64,000 bases of DNA from Zantedeschia hybrid cultivar. Taxonomy: Eukaryota; Streptophyta; Magnoliopsida; Alismatales; Araceae. Each line of letters opens with the position of its first letter. Positions within the stretch are counted from its first letter, which is position 1. Shown here in pieces: positions 10,623-20,865 of the stretch. Below the pieces are notes generated by a model, which saw only the letters and a list, made by a program, of their open reading frames with translations, was not told the origin of the DNA and searched no databases. The translations under genes and the position numbers were made by a program. Location of the stretch: NCBI GenBank assembly GCA_030544215.1, contig JARZZO010000003.1, forward strand, positions 36,584,379-36,648,378, written 5' to 3'.

Positions 10623-13600
10623 ACGTCGTCGTATAACCTACTCCGTGGCATACTTGATGCCCTTTTGACTAGCCTAAAGTACTCGGATTGGCTCAAAAAC
10701 CTGAAGAATGTCTTCATATATGAGCACATTGACTATGTCCTTGGAGTTGATCCTCCTGTTGAACCGGCATTGGATGCCCTTGAAGCAGAGATGATAGCTA
10801 ACGATAAAAGATCGGAGGACAAAGGCAAAGGAGTAGTAAAAGGTGACTGTTTCTACTATAAGCAGAATGGTCACTAGAAGAGGAACTGCAAGGAGTTCCT
10901 CAACGATAAAGCTCATGGAAAAATGAAGCTATCAGAAACTTCAGATATCTATATGATAGATATCAACTTGTCAGTTAGAGATTCCACATCTTGGGTATTA
11001 GATACCGGATGTGCTTCTCATATCTGTCATGATGTGCAGATGTTGACAAGTAAGCGTAAGCTGAGAAAAGGAGAGGTGGAACTGAGGCTAGGAAACGGCG
11101 CAAAAGTTGCGGCAGTTGCTGTTGGGACAGCAAACCTCAGACTTCCATCGAAAAATGTCTTATCATTAGAAGATTGTTATTATGTTCCTAGCATAATAAA
11201 GAACATCATATCAGTATCTTGTTTGGACAAGATAGAATATAGGTTGTCTATTGAGAATAGAAGTTGTTCGATTTATTATGGTAATAAATCAATAGCTTCG
11301 GCAACTTTAGTCAACGGACTATATCTTATAGATGTTTCTTATTATAATTTTTATATTGATGATGCTCTTAAGAAGAGCAAGAATTGTGTGAACCAAGCCT
11401 ACATGTGGCATTGTAGACTTGGGCAAATTGGTGAAAGCAGGCTGCAAAAGTTGCACAAACATGGATATTTGAATGCATTCGATTATGAATCGTTTGCGAC
11501 ATATGAGTCCTGCCTTATGGGAAAGATGACAAAATCTCTATTTGCTAGACATGGAGAACGTGCCAAGGACATTCTGGGATTGATACATTCAGATGTAGGT
11601 GGTCCAATGTCCAGCCAAGGCAAAGGTGGCTTTTTATACTTCATCACGTTCACCGATGACTTCTCAAGGTTCGGCTATGTGTACTTAATGAAGTACAAGT
11701 CGGAAGCATTTGAGAAGTTCAAGGAGTTCAAGCATGAGGTAGAGAAGTAGATAGGAAAGAGTATTAAAGCTCTTCGATCAGATCAGGGAGGAGAATATTT
11801 GAGTACTAATTTCACACAATTCTTAAAGGATAACGGTATCCTTTCTTAGTTGACCCCTCCATATACACTACAGATGAATGGTGTATCAGAAAGGAGGAAT
11901 CGCACCTTGTTGGATATGGTGCGATCCGTGATGAACTTTACGGGATTACTAGCGTCCCTCTGGAGGTATGCTTTTGAGTTAGCAACATACCTACTGAACA
12001 TAGTACCCAGCAAGTCTGTGACCTCTACTCCATATGAGATATGGAAAAGTAGGAAAGTAAAATTTAAACATGTTAAAGTCTGGGGTTGTCCTGCTCATGT
12101 AAAGAGGCATGGTCCAGACAAGCTGGAATCATGTACTGATAAATGCAGGTTTGTGGGATATCCAAAGGAAACCTTTGGATACTACTTTTACCATCAAGGT
12201 GAACAAAAAGCGTTTGTCGCCAGGAAAGTTGTGTTCTTGGAAGAGGAATACCTTCTTCAAGAGGACAGTGAGAGTAAAATAGTACTGGAAGAGGTTCCAG
12301 ATTCCCAAACAGCTGCAATATCATCGTCTGAGATATCAGTTCATAAATCTGTTCAGGTACACATAGATGAGCCTCGTAGATTTAGTAGATTACCTAGACT
12401 ACCCGAACGATATGTGGGACATATCGATGAATATAATGTGGATGATGATCCTAAAACCTACCACGAGGCCATAGAACGCCCAGAAGCCAGGAAATGGCGA
12501 GAAGCCATGAACTCAGAAATCCAGTCCATATACACCAACTAAGTTTGGAACTTTGAGGACTTGCCCGAGGGTATTGTACCCATCGGATGCAAGTAGATCT
12601 TTAAGAGAAAGATCGGTGCTGATGGACGGATAGACACTTATAAGGCAAGGTTTGTGGTAAAGGGATATCGTCAAAGGCAAGGAATTGACTATGACGAGAC
12701 TTTCTCACCAGTTGGCATGATAAAATCGATCATAGTTCTACTCGCCATTGCTGCACACCTCAATTACGAGATCTGGCAGATGGATGTCAAGACTGCCTTC
12801 CTCAATGGTAACGTTGAGGAAGAGGTGTACATGACACAACTAGAAGGTTTTACATCTAAGAAATCTCCAGATAAAGTATGCAAGCTTCAAAGGTCTATTT
12901 ATGGACTGAAGCAAGCTTCTCGGAGCTAGAACATAAGATTTGACGAGGCTGTCAAGTCTTATAACTTCATTAAGAATGAAGATGACCCTTGTATGTACAA
13001 GAAGACCAGTAGGAGTGTAGTCACTTTCCTAGTTCTTTACGTAGATGACATATTACTCATTGGGAATGACGTAGCTATAATGTCATCAGTAAAGATCTGG
13101 TTATCAAAAAACTTCTCTATGAAGGATTTGGGAGAAGCATCCTACGTATTGGGAATACGAATCTATAGAGATTGATCAAAGAGGATGCTTGGAATGACCC
13201 AATCCTTGTACATAGATACCATAGTTAAAAGTTTTGGCATGAAAAATTTCAAGAGAGGTCTCATTGCGATGAGATATGGAATTAATCTCTCAAAAGAACA
13301 ATCTCCTAAGACTCGATGCTTCTGCCATAGGATCTATCATGTATGTCATGCTATGTACACGGCCTGATGTTGCATATGCTCTAAGTGTTACGAGCAGATT
13401 TCAGGCTGATCCAGGCGAAGAGCACTGGAAGGCAGTGAAATGTATCCTTAAGTACTTAAGAAGAACTAAGGATATGTTTCTGGTCTATGGAGGAGATGAC
13501 TTGAAACTACGAGGCTTTATTGACTCGAGTTTCCAGTCAGATCCAAATGATAGCAAGTCTACATTTGGATTTGTGTTTACATTAAACGGAGGCGCGGTGT

Positions 13601-13756
13601 GCTGGAAGAGTTCCAAGAGGGTAACCACTGCAGATTCGATGACTGAAGCTGAGTACATCGCTGCAGCTGAAGCTGCCAAGAAAGTAGTGTGGTTGAAGCA
13701 ATTCATCACCGACCTCGACATAGTTCCTAGTATCTCTGATCCTGTTCCGCTGTTGT
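10623..13756 (+). pseudogene. Decayed Copia gag-pol of C1-b
   Basis: The gag start has changed from ATG to ACG at 10623. Gag is short: the N-terminal block is followed directly by AEMIANDKRS-EDKGKG and the zinc knuckle at about 10845-10890, which reads C-F-Y-Y with the second Cys replaced by Tyr and a stop after His. Then come the protease (VLDTGCASHIC, intact Asp, about 10995), GAG-preINT (about 11400-11520), integrase (Asp in HSDVGGPM, Asp in RSDQGGEY, Glu in GVSERRN), reverse transcriptase (YVDD near 13040) and RNase H until the break at 13756. At least seven stops interrupt it, mostly CAG, CAA or TGG turned into stop codons, plus a small deletion near 13310. Confidence 0.9.
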
Positions 13757-14243
13757 TAAACTGTCATTGATGAGTCAAGACACCAATCCTGTAATCCAAT
13801 GCTAAGCCGAAGCTCGTTTGTCTATGCACTGTTTCACAAAAGTAGAACCATTGTCCTTATCAATTAACAATCCAATGGCCTATCCGTGCGATTAAGAATT
13901 CTCTGGAATTATGACTGTTTTTTATGGAAGAGAACTCAAATTCTAATTTCATCAAAACCATAAGGTCTTTAATATAATCTAATAAGTATTTAACATATAA
14001 TAGTACTAATGCAAATCAATTACATGAAAGAATACAAGGATAGAGATAACCGTCTTTTTAGTCACGATTGAGACTCAGTGAAACTCCCACAGTGGGACCT
14101 TTATTGAATTTTCGACTTACTTTCTATTTTCTTGAATTTCCTGCACTTAGAATTTGTTAATAACTTCAAGAAAATAGATAATCAACATAAAATATCAGCA
14201 ATTATGGATTTTTAGATGATTAACAGAAATTTAGAAAGTTGAC

Positions 14244-14305
14244 CAAATGGCGTCGCTGTTCACAAACGTCATTTGAATGACGTTGCCCCGTCCAGACATC
14301 ATTTA
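14244..14305. promoter_or_regulatory. Pair of GGCGTC-N10-GACGCC type dyads
   Basis: Two abutting dyads lie about 110-170 bases before the TATA box. The first has half-sites at 14249-14254 and 14265-14270, with perfect flanks CAAAT/ATTTG. The second has them at 14279-14284 and 14295-14300. Both have exactly ten bases between half-sites, and the two dyads are offset by 30 bases. Confidence 0.6.
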
Positions 14306-14411
14306 ACTTATAGAAACTATTCTCTGTTTTGTCTCCAATCTGAACTCTACTTTCCCTCATGCACATTCCTCTTTCAATTCGGAAAGGGCTTCCTAACTTC
14401 ACAAATCCTTC

Positions 14412-14418
14412 TATAAAG
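14412..14418 (+). promoter_or_regulatory. TATA box upstream of PMD frame
   Basis: TATAAAG in CTTCTATAAAGCCTCCCC, followed by a purine-rich leader without ATG until well downstream. Start of transcription is expected near 14445. Confidence 0.5.
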
Positions 14419-14659
14419 CCTCCCCTTCTTCATATCAAAGCAGTACAACAAGCAATCAAGAGGGAAAACTAAAGGATTCTTTCCAAAATCAAGAACAAGA
14501 GGGGAAGAACAAGAAGAAATCAAGGAGGAAGATCAATCAATTTATTCAAGGAGGATGGCGAATTCTTGACAAGATTCTTCAAACAAGAGGATGAGAAAGA
14601 CAATTGAAAAGCTCTTTGAAGCGAAAGATCATCTAAGTGGGCGAGATCCTAACTTACAA

Positions 14660-14760
14660 GTAAGCTAATCAATTCTCCTTCTATGTTCTTCAATTATATT
14701 TACATGCTTTTCATATTCCAAATTGCTTAAGTATAATAAGATTATTCCAATCTTCTCTAG
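14660..14760 (+). other. Putative 5' leader intron of PMD gene
   Basis: A GTAAGC donor at 14660 and a TTCTCTAG acceptor ending at 14760 bracket 101 AT-rich bases. The position between the TATA box and the first long frame fits a leader intron. A second possible acceptor lies near 14805. This is a prediction from signals only. Confidence 0.4.
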
Positions 14761-14841
14761 GGATATCCTTTCTTCCCCGGTCCAAGAAGATTTTCTTATC
14801 TTCTATAGATCTAAAAACTAGCCAACAAGATTAATCTCTCC

Positions 14842-15630
14842 ATGCAATCTTATATATCCAAGTGGCATATTCAAGGATTAATTGTTCATGTCAGACATTA
14901 CAGAAACACAAGCATGGATTGGGCTGCAATGGGCGCTTTGATCGAGCTGTGGCATCCTCAAACTCACACCTTTCTTTTTGCCATGTTTGAAGCTACTATA
15001 CTCTTAGAAGAAGCTGAACTCCTATTGGGTCTTCCTAAGCTCAAGGTCAACAATGATGAATCTGATTTGAGTGATATGATATTCATGAGGAAAAAGATCA
15101 TAGGTCAACAATTGTTAGAAAAGATCATAAAGAAGCCAAAAGAGATTCAAGGTTGTCTCACAAAGAAGGGAATCAATCTTGTCAAACTAGCCGAATGGAC
15201 TCTGAAGAAGATAGAAGATCTCAAGGAAGAAGAGACAGAGAGCGTGATGAAGGCGTTCACCACCTACTTAACTGGAGCTCTACTATTCCCTACCCAAGAT
15301 AATGTTTAAGAAGATGATCAAATAAGCACAATCAACGAGATTTTTGAAGGAAAGCAGATCAGCATAGCAATTCTAGCCTACCTATACAGTGGGCTCTCTA
15401 TAGCTTCTACAGGTCAACCTCCTTATGGTAGCATGCTTCTCTTAGCTCTATGGGTAGAATTCTACTTCAAATTCAACTATAACGAGGAGGAAGTTCCAAG
15501 GATATCTCAAACATATCAGTGCAGTCCTATCTTCCACATCTCAGATATTGTGAAGTTCAAGGACAACATGACCAATCGTGTGCCCAACTTCAAGACTCTC
15601 TCCTATTTTCTAGAGATTTTATGGTGGTAA
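14842..15630 (+). pseudogene. Plant mobile domain (PMD) protein fragment
   Basis: The frame runs from ATG 14842 to the stop at 15628-15630, with one in-frame TAA at 15307-15309; the parts on either side are in the same frame. The protein shows the PMD hallmark: a tryptophan-led segment WHPQTHTFLF followed by FEATILLEEAELLLGLP (residues about 33-65), and a second block AYLYSGLSIASTGQPPYGSM near residue 185. Its length of about 262 codons is shorter than a whole PMD, so the C-terminus is probably missing. PMD proteins (MAIL1 family in the host; PMD-C in transposons) lack a firmly known biochemical activity. A TATA box, purine-rich leader and likely leader intron precede it, so it may have been a functioning gene until recently. 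Confidence 0.6.
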
Positions 15631-15635
15631 CTACC

Positions 15636-15829
15636 TAAATCGCGTCTAGCTTCCAAGACGCGAATAAGGATCCTTCCAGATTTTCCATGGCATAGCCTTG
15701 AACAAAAAAGGCGATAAAATTCAAAAAGCGTCGCCCATTAGGGACGCGTTTCACAAATTTCAAAAAATTTCTGTTACCACCTCAGTTTGTGCACCATCAA
15801 ATGGCATCGCTGTTCCAAGACGTGATTTA
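15636..15829. promoter_or_regulatory. Three GGCGTC-N10-GACGCC type dyads
   Basis: Half-site pairs at 15641-15646/15657-15662 (CGCGTC, GACGCG), 15727-15732/15743-15748 (AGCGTC, GACGCG) and 15803-15808/15819-15824 (GGCATC, GACGTG). Every spacer is ten bases. They lie just upstream of a CT-rich leader. Confidence 0.58.
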
Positions 15830-15835
15830 ACGAAT

Positions 15836-16282
15836 TCAAACAGGGTTGTGCGAGCCCGAGCCCCTTCCTTCCTCATTCTCTCCTCTCACTTCCCTCACCT
15901 CCCTACTTCCTTCTTCGGCGAATCCAACCTTCTCCAGCAAACTTCGGCGATCCCCGGCCATCTCCTCCACTTCCGGCCATCTCCTCTGTTGTTGGCGGCC
16001 TCTCTCTCTCTCTTCTATTCTCTCTTCCTCACTCTATCTCTCACTCTCTCACGAGTTCTCTCTTCTACTCAGTTCTCTCTCTTTCTTATTTCCCTTCGCG
16101 ATGGAACAAGGAGGACCCAGCCGACTGGGTGGGAAACGCCGATGGGTTGCCGCCATCGAGTGGTGGAATTGCCTGAAGGTGAGGAATCTCCCAGAGTGGC
16201 GCCGGCCGAAGCAAAGGCACTCGTGGAAGTAGCGGCCTTTATGGAGGCCAAGGAAATCCTACTCGCGACTCAAGAGGGTGCT
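15836..16282 (+). other. CT-rich leader and truncated open frame
   Basis: After the dyads come GCGAGCCCGAGCCCC and about 200 bases of CT-rich sequence, then an ATG at 16101 (MEQGGPSRLGGKR). In another frame the bases to 16282 read PEGEESPRVAPAEAKAL and MEAKEILLATQEG, which looks more like coding sequence than the ATG frame does, so a frameshift is possible. The sequence stops at the TGATAAG edge at 16283. The dyad, CT-leader, GC-rich order is also that of the solo LTRs at 20484 and 36733. Function not recognised. Confidence 0.35.
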
Positions 16283-16574
16283 TGATAAGTTGATAGTTTT
16301 GATCGTTGAAAGAACAAATACATGCACTATATTCATGATTTTATATTTAAAACTATATGAAATGATAGATAATTTTGCACTGATTCTAACGATACCAATT
16401 TTGTCAAATTCTGAGTTAAAAACATCATCATTTCATATGAATAACAGAGTGTAGTATACTTGCGGTTTATTTAGCAAAACCGAGATAATAAATAAATTCA
16501 TTTCAGCATAAATGTAATTTTATTCATGATAATATCCTAATTTACATTTATTTTTATGTAAATAGGATATGAAG

Positions 16575-16650
16575 ATGATGTAGTGCAGTGGTTAAGTCTT
16601 TGGAAACTTATAGGAGGTCTAAGGTTCAAATCTCAGCAAAAACAACTATC
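16575..16650 (+). repeat. tRNA-derived SINE head or tRNA relic
   Basis: A box A-like TAGTGCAGTGG at 16581-16591 and a box B-like GGTTCAAATCT at 16623-16633 are 42 bases apart, the spacing of RNA polymerase III promoters in plant tRNA-derived SINEs. The surrounding sequence does not fold into an intact tRNA. The 3' end of a SINE is not clear. Confidence 0.5.
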
Positions 16651-16895
16651 TTTTTAGAAGAATTAATAGAGGATGGGTAAAATGGTCTTTGACTACTCTA
16701 AAAGTTGCCCTAATTTTTGCTCAAGAAGGAGCCTTGGAGCAGCCGCCGTCTCTTTTTTCCCTCCTTTCCTTTTTTTGAAAATACCCTCCCCTTTTAAAAG
16801 AATCTCCTTATTTCCTTCCTTTCTCTCACCCTGTTTTTTTCCTTCTTCTCCTTCCTGCCTTCTCTCCCTCTCTCTCTCACTTTCTCCCTCTCTTT

Positions 16896-16946
16896 GCTAC
16901 AGTACCCACGGGTACTATAGCAGCTACAGTAACCGGGTACTGTAGC
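16896..16946. repeat. Two tandem near-perfect palindromes
   Basis: Palindrome one spans 16896-16921 with arms GCTACAGTACCC and GGGTACTATAGC. Palindrome two spans 16923-16946 with arms GCTACAGTAACC and GGGTACTGTAGC. One base separates them. They sit in a CT-rich leader-like block of the candidate Athila LTR. Confidence 0.7.
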
Positions 16947-16970
16947 ACTCCCCCTCTCTCTAGCCTTTGT

Positions 16971-17024
16971 TCTCTCTCTCTCTCTCTTCCACTCTCTCTC
17001 TCTCTCTCTCTCTACATCTCTCTC
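16971..17024 (+). repeat. (TC)n microsatellite
   Basis: Two runs of TC dinucleotides broken by TTCCAC and ACA, within a longer CT-rich tract (16740-17030). Low-complexity; no gene. Confidence 0.85.
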
Positions 17025-18055
17025 AAACCGATAGCTACTAGGGGAAAGAGGTGGACATGAGACACTGCAACTGACTACTGGAAGGAGTCTAGGGCTTCCA
17101 AGGATCCACGCGAAGAGCTACGACGGTTGCAAACACTAGTTTCTCTCTCCATCGCCTCTCTCTCTAGTTTTTTAGTTCTCTATGTTGCACTGTATTTTGA
17201 ATATTTTCTATATAAGTTTCCTTATAAAAGTTATGTTATTTTCTTATTTTCAATGTCTCTGTAAAATTTCATGTAGTTCTGTTAATGAGTGACAGTAGCT
17301 TCTTTGAAAAACGTTATCTTTTCTCCATCTTTTTGTTCTACAACTTTTATTTTTTCTTTTGTTGACACTACTAAAAATTAATATTATTTTTTTAATTAAT
17401 GTTTTAGATATAGTCTTAGTTCAATAGATGGTCTGATTATGCTCGTTTAGGGGTGCTCCTTTTGCGAGTTCATAGTAAGTCCAACTAATTTCAATTCTTA
17501 TCTATCAAATCATCATGCTCTCTCTTCTTTCTTCTTTGTTTTTCCTCTAAAAACTTGCATTGGTTAGTGTGTTCGAACTCTTCCATTGCTATTTTTCTTT
17601 ATTTCTTTTCCTACTTAATTTTATTTTTTTTAGTTTCTAATTTAGATAGGTTTCCATTAATAAAAAAAAAACATCAAATTTAAATTTAAAAATCATCATT
17701 CCAAGATTAGAAACTATCCATGTTAAGCATTCATCATTTTAGAAAAGCATGAATTAGTTTCCATTCTTAGTTATTTCCTTTCTTTGTTGAAGATTGCGGG
17801 AGATAGGTACGTTTTTCATTTATAGCAAGTCATTCATAATTGCATAAACACCCCTTGTTTGATTTGACTGTTGCATTGCATTGAAAAAGACTTTTAAGGG
17901 CAATTCCCATAACAACATAAGGTGGGGATTTCATCACCCTTCCTTAACCTACAAATCACCTTCCTTGCATTGTCATTTCCTAAATCCAATAAAAGCAAGT
18001 CGAAAGGGACTCTAGGGTTCACATTGTGAACGGTTTAAATTTCGTGTTGCCTCCA

Positions 18056-18074
18056 TTTTTGACAACGGTGTCTA
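18056..18074 (+). other. Weak primer-binding-site candidate
   Basis: TTTTTGACAACGGTGTC follows the putative LTR end. It resembles the Athila primer site TGGCGCCGTTGCC at only about 8 of 13 positions, partly because both are near-palindromic. I regard it as a degraded site at best. Bases 18075-18457 are untranslated leader ending in A-rich sequence. Confidence 0.25.
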
Positions 18075-18457
18075 AGCTAAAGGTTAAAAAGGCAAATGCC
18101 TAAGCGAGAAAGTGGTTCTTTAATTAGGTCCCTACGAAAGTAGGGGGAGCCTCCCACTGCTCCACATCTTACCTGGCTATTGACTGATTGTGGTTGTAAC
18201 TTGAGGTGGACCCCATTCACCTTGTGAGAAAATTCACATAGAAGTCTTCGTCAACCTTAGGTCATTAAGTTAATATTGTTTGCTAATTTGTTTACATAAA
18301 AAAAAGAAAAATTGAAAGAAAAAAATAAAATTCAATTCCTTCTTCTCTCTCTTCGCCTTAGTATATGTAAGGTAGGAGATCTCAAAGCCCTAACCTTCTA
18401 GAATCAATTACTAAAATCGAGAGAATTATTCATCAAAGAAATCTACCTCAAGATCAA

Positions 18458-20132
18458 ATGGTCGAGAATCATGATCCTCCGAAGCAAATGAAGGACTATT
18501 TCATTCCAAATCAATATCAACATTCATCTTGCATTCATCTTCCTCAGAATCCAGTCAATCAATATGAGATTAAATCAAGTACTATTCAGATGCTCCCATC
18601 TTTTAATGGGAATACAAATGAAGATCCTTATAAGTATCTGGATGAATTTCTAGAGATTTGTTCCACGGTGAAAATCCAGAATTTCACAGATGATGCTCTT
18701 AAGTTGACCCTATTACCCTTTTCACTGAAAGATAAGGCCAAATATTGGCTGGGGAATATAGGTAGGCCCATTAGGACATGGGAAGAAATGCAAAAAGAAT
18801 TTCTCAAGAAGTTCTATCCCATAGGGCGGACCAATATTATGAGAAGGGCCATTACAGGTTTTACCTAGACTCTCGGAGAATTAATTCTTGAGTCTTGAGA
18901 CAGATTAAAAGAATAGATTCGGAAATGCCCTCATAATGGGCTATCAAAATGGCAAATTGTCCAAGCATTCTATGAAGGGTTATCTGAACAATTCAGACAA
19001 ATGGTGGATGCCTCATGTGGAGGGACATTTATGATGAAAAATGAAGATGAGGCTTATGATTTATTTGAGATGCTAAGTGAAAACTCCATCAATCATGCCT
19101 CTCTCTCATCTTACAAGAGGTCTATGGCCATCTAAAGGGGTCAGAATGTATAAACTGAAGGCTCAAGGAGAGCCCGAATCCAAAATGGACATCAATTTGA
19201 TCAATCAGAAATTGGATAAGGTAGACATTTTGACCCAAAAGTTAGACCAACTCTTGGCCTTAAACAAAAAAGAACCTACCTATCCAACACCATCTAGTCC
19301 ATACGAGGGCCCATCTTCCATCTCTCATGACATTTGTGCTTTGTGCGCAAGTCCAGCCCATCAAGTAACTGAATGCCCAACTGTAGCCCAACTTCCACCA
19401 TTCATTCAAGAACAAGTTCAGGCCGCCCAGGGGTTCTCCAGGCCCGGTAACAATCCTAGTTGGAGGAATCACCCTAATTTTGTATGGAAGAATCAACAAG
19501 CTCTATCACAAATGTCCAATCCTTCCACGCATCAAGCCCAAAAGTCACAGAACTCCTTTCAACATCAGTCCAATTTCTATGGGAATACATCCGCAGGGGA
19601 TACGTAGAGGCCACAGGCCCAATTCTCTCAACCATCCCACTATTAATCTTTCCAATCAGGACAACCAACCCAATACCCTCCTCCACCCACTTACCAACCA
19701 CCTCCTCAGCCCAACTTTGGTGACAAATTCACACAACTCCAACAACTTATCTTGACCCAACAACAATCTATTTCTAACTTGGAGAGTCAAATGGGCCAAT
19801 TAGCTGAGGCAACTATGAGGAGAGAAATGGGCCAACTTCCTAGTCAACCCATTGCCAATCCAAGGAATCAGCCTCGGGTTTTCCGCCTTAATCGGACCTT
19901 TTACCTCAACTCAGCCCATTATCACAATCGAAAGGATCGCAATTCGAAAATGCTAAAGCTATTTCGGCTCTTAGAAGTGGAAAGAGTTTGGAAAACCCAC
20001 AGAGAGATAGGGAGGTGGCAGAAGAACCTATTAATGGACCTCATGAGGTCGAAAGTGAGACTGAAGCTGAGCCTAATATAGAGAAGTTCGAGGAGAATTC
20101 CAAAGGGAAAGAAAAACTAGATGAAGACTAAA
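18458..20132 (+). pseudogene. Athila-like gag, decayed
   Basis: The frame opens at ATG 18458. The retrotransposon Gag domain is at residues about 45-130, with PSFNGNTNEDPYKYLDEF and the tract FSLKDKAKYWLGNIG followed by TWEEMQKEFLKKFYP. Stops at 18866 and 18896 break it. The next parts read GLSKWQIVQAFYEGLSEQFR (about 18940) and, from 19077, a long frame with the zinc knuckle CALCASPAHQVTEC at about 19340-19385 and a Gln/Pro/Asn-rich tail. It ends at 20132, where C2-a begins. Gag would form the particle and bind genomic RNA. Disrupted by stops and frameshifts. Confidence 0.85.
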
Positions 20133-20564
20133 GCGAACGAAGGATTATAGCCACGTGGTAACTGTGAACGGACAGGTTCCATGAGTGGGTTGCTGAACCC
20201 TATTACCTTCTGGGATCATGCGGTGTTGCTTGGCACCCAACTTGATCGGAAGTCTGACTGAATTTACATACGATGTCAATTCGGTTAAGTAATTAGTTAA
20301 TATCTAGATATTAATTAATTACAATAAGTCAATAACTAGTTATTGGACTTAACGGGCTGAAAACCGGACTGGTAAATGGGCCTAGAGGGTCACACGCAAT
20401 AAGATTCTCAGTCGGTGGTACATAAGTGGGATTTATATTAACTCAGGGACTTTTGTGAAAAGTTGCGCCGACTTAATATATATTGTAAGGATCGTGACCT
20501 TCGGATCCGGTTTTCGGGATCGGACCTTGTAGTTCTAACCTTAGTGAGGGCGGAGGTTCTGAGT

Positions 20565-20865
20565 TGATTCACGTCCGGACATCGAGACGCGTTTTAAACG
20601 GCGTCCACCGTCGCAGACGCATTTCAAGTTCTGCCACGTGGGTGCCACGTGGGCTTGTTTCGGGCCGCGAGGGTACGGCCCTGTCTTGTCGACTTAACGG
20701 CGTCCACGTGTGTCGACGCCTTTTAGACTGCAACTCTGGGTTTGTCAGAGTACGGCCCTGACATGTCGTCTGAACGGCGTCTGCCTTGAACGACGCGTTT
20801 CAGAGTCTTGTCAGAGCAGCTGTCACATCAACTAAATGGCGTCTGCGGATGTCGACGCGTTTTAG
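20565..20865. promoter_or_regulatory. Dyad cluster 1 of solo LTR A (5 dyads)
   Basis: Left half-sites are at 20570, 20600, 20699, 20776 and 20838; right half-sites follow after exactly ten bases each time. Flanks such as CTGAA/TTCAG (fourth) and CTAAA/TTTAG (fifth) lengthen the dyad. A CT-rich leader-like tract follows at 20885-21030, so the cluster sits where promoter-proximal sites would be. Confidence 0.65.

Larger units (their letters stand above)
6217..13756 (+). mobile_element. Ty1/Copia element C1-b, 3' end missing
   Basis: A plus-strand Copia element inserted into the LTR of C1-a. It has a complete 5' LTR (6217-7755), primer site, leader, stem-loop array and gag-pol up to the RNase H domain. 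The alignment to C1-c stops at about 13756, inside the codons for the conserved LLCDNNG segment, and unrelated sequence follows. The missing end (RNase H end, polypurine tract, 3' LTR) is not found downstream in this window. Either it lies past the window or it was deleted when the next segment arrived. Confidence 0.9.
13757..16282. other. Unclassified segment carrying a plant-mobile-domain gene
   Basis: This segment replaces the rest of C1-b. It contains two dyads (14244-14305), a TATA box, a leader with a likely small intron, a PMD open frame with one stop (14842-15630), three more dyads (15636-15829), a CT-rich leader (15860-16095) and an open frame cut off at 16282. Bases 13757-14243 hold no gene that I can see. 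I find no terminal inverted repeat or matching LTR ends. It could be part of a larger transposon (PMD proteins are known from MuDR-like and Gypsy contexts) or a captured gene. The second dyad cluster followed by a CT-rich leader resembles the layout of the solo LTRs at 20484 and 36733. Confidence 0.5.
16283..18055 (+). repeat. Candidate 5' LTR of the Athila-like element
   Basis: TGATAAGTTGATAG at the left and TTGCCTCCA at the right give TG...CA ends and 1773 bases, a usual length for this group. It contains a tRNA-like SINE head (16575-16650), a CT-rich block with two palindromes, and a GTAAGG-like donor context near 18370 outside it. No second LTR is in the window to prove the edges, so both ends are inferred from position, the TG/CA rule and a weak primer site. 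Confidence 0.38.

Noticed and set aside
16575..16650. Functional tRNA gene
   Set aside because: No complete cloverleaf or acceptor-stem pairing is visible; only the two internal promoter boxes match.
18056..18074. Primer site read on the minus strand (element in the other orientation)
   Set aside because: The match to tRNA-Asp sequence on that strand is no better than chance for a near-palindrome, and gag and pol next to it are on the plus strand.
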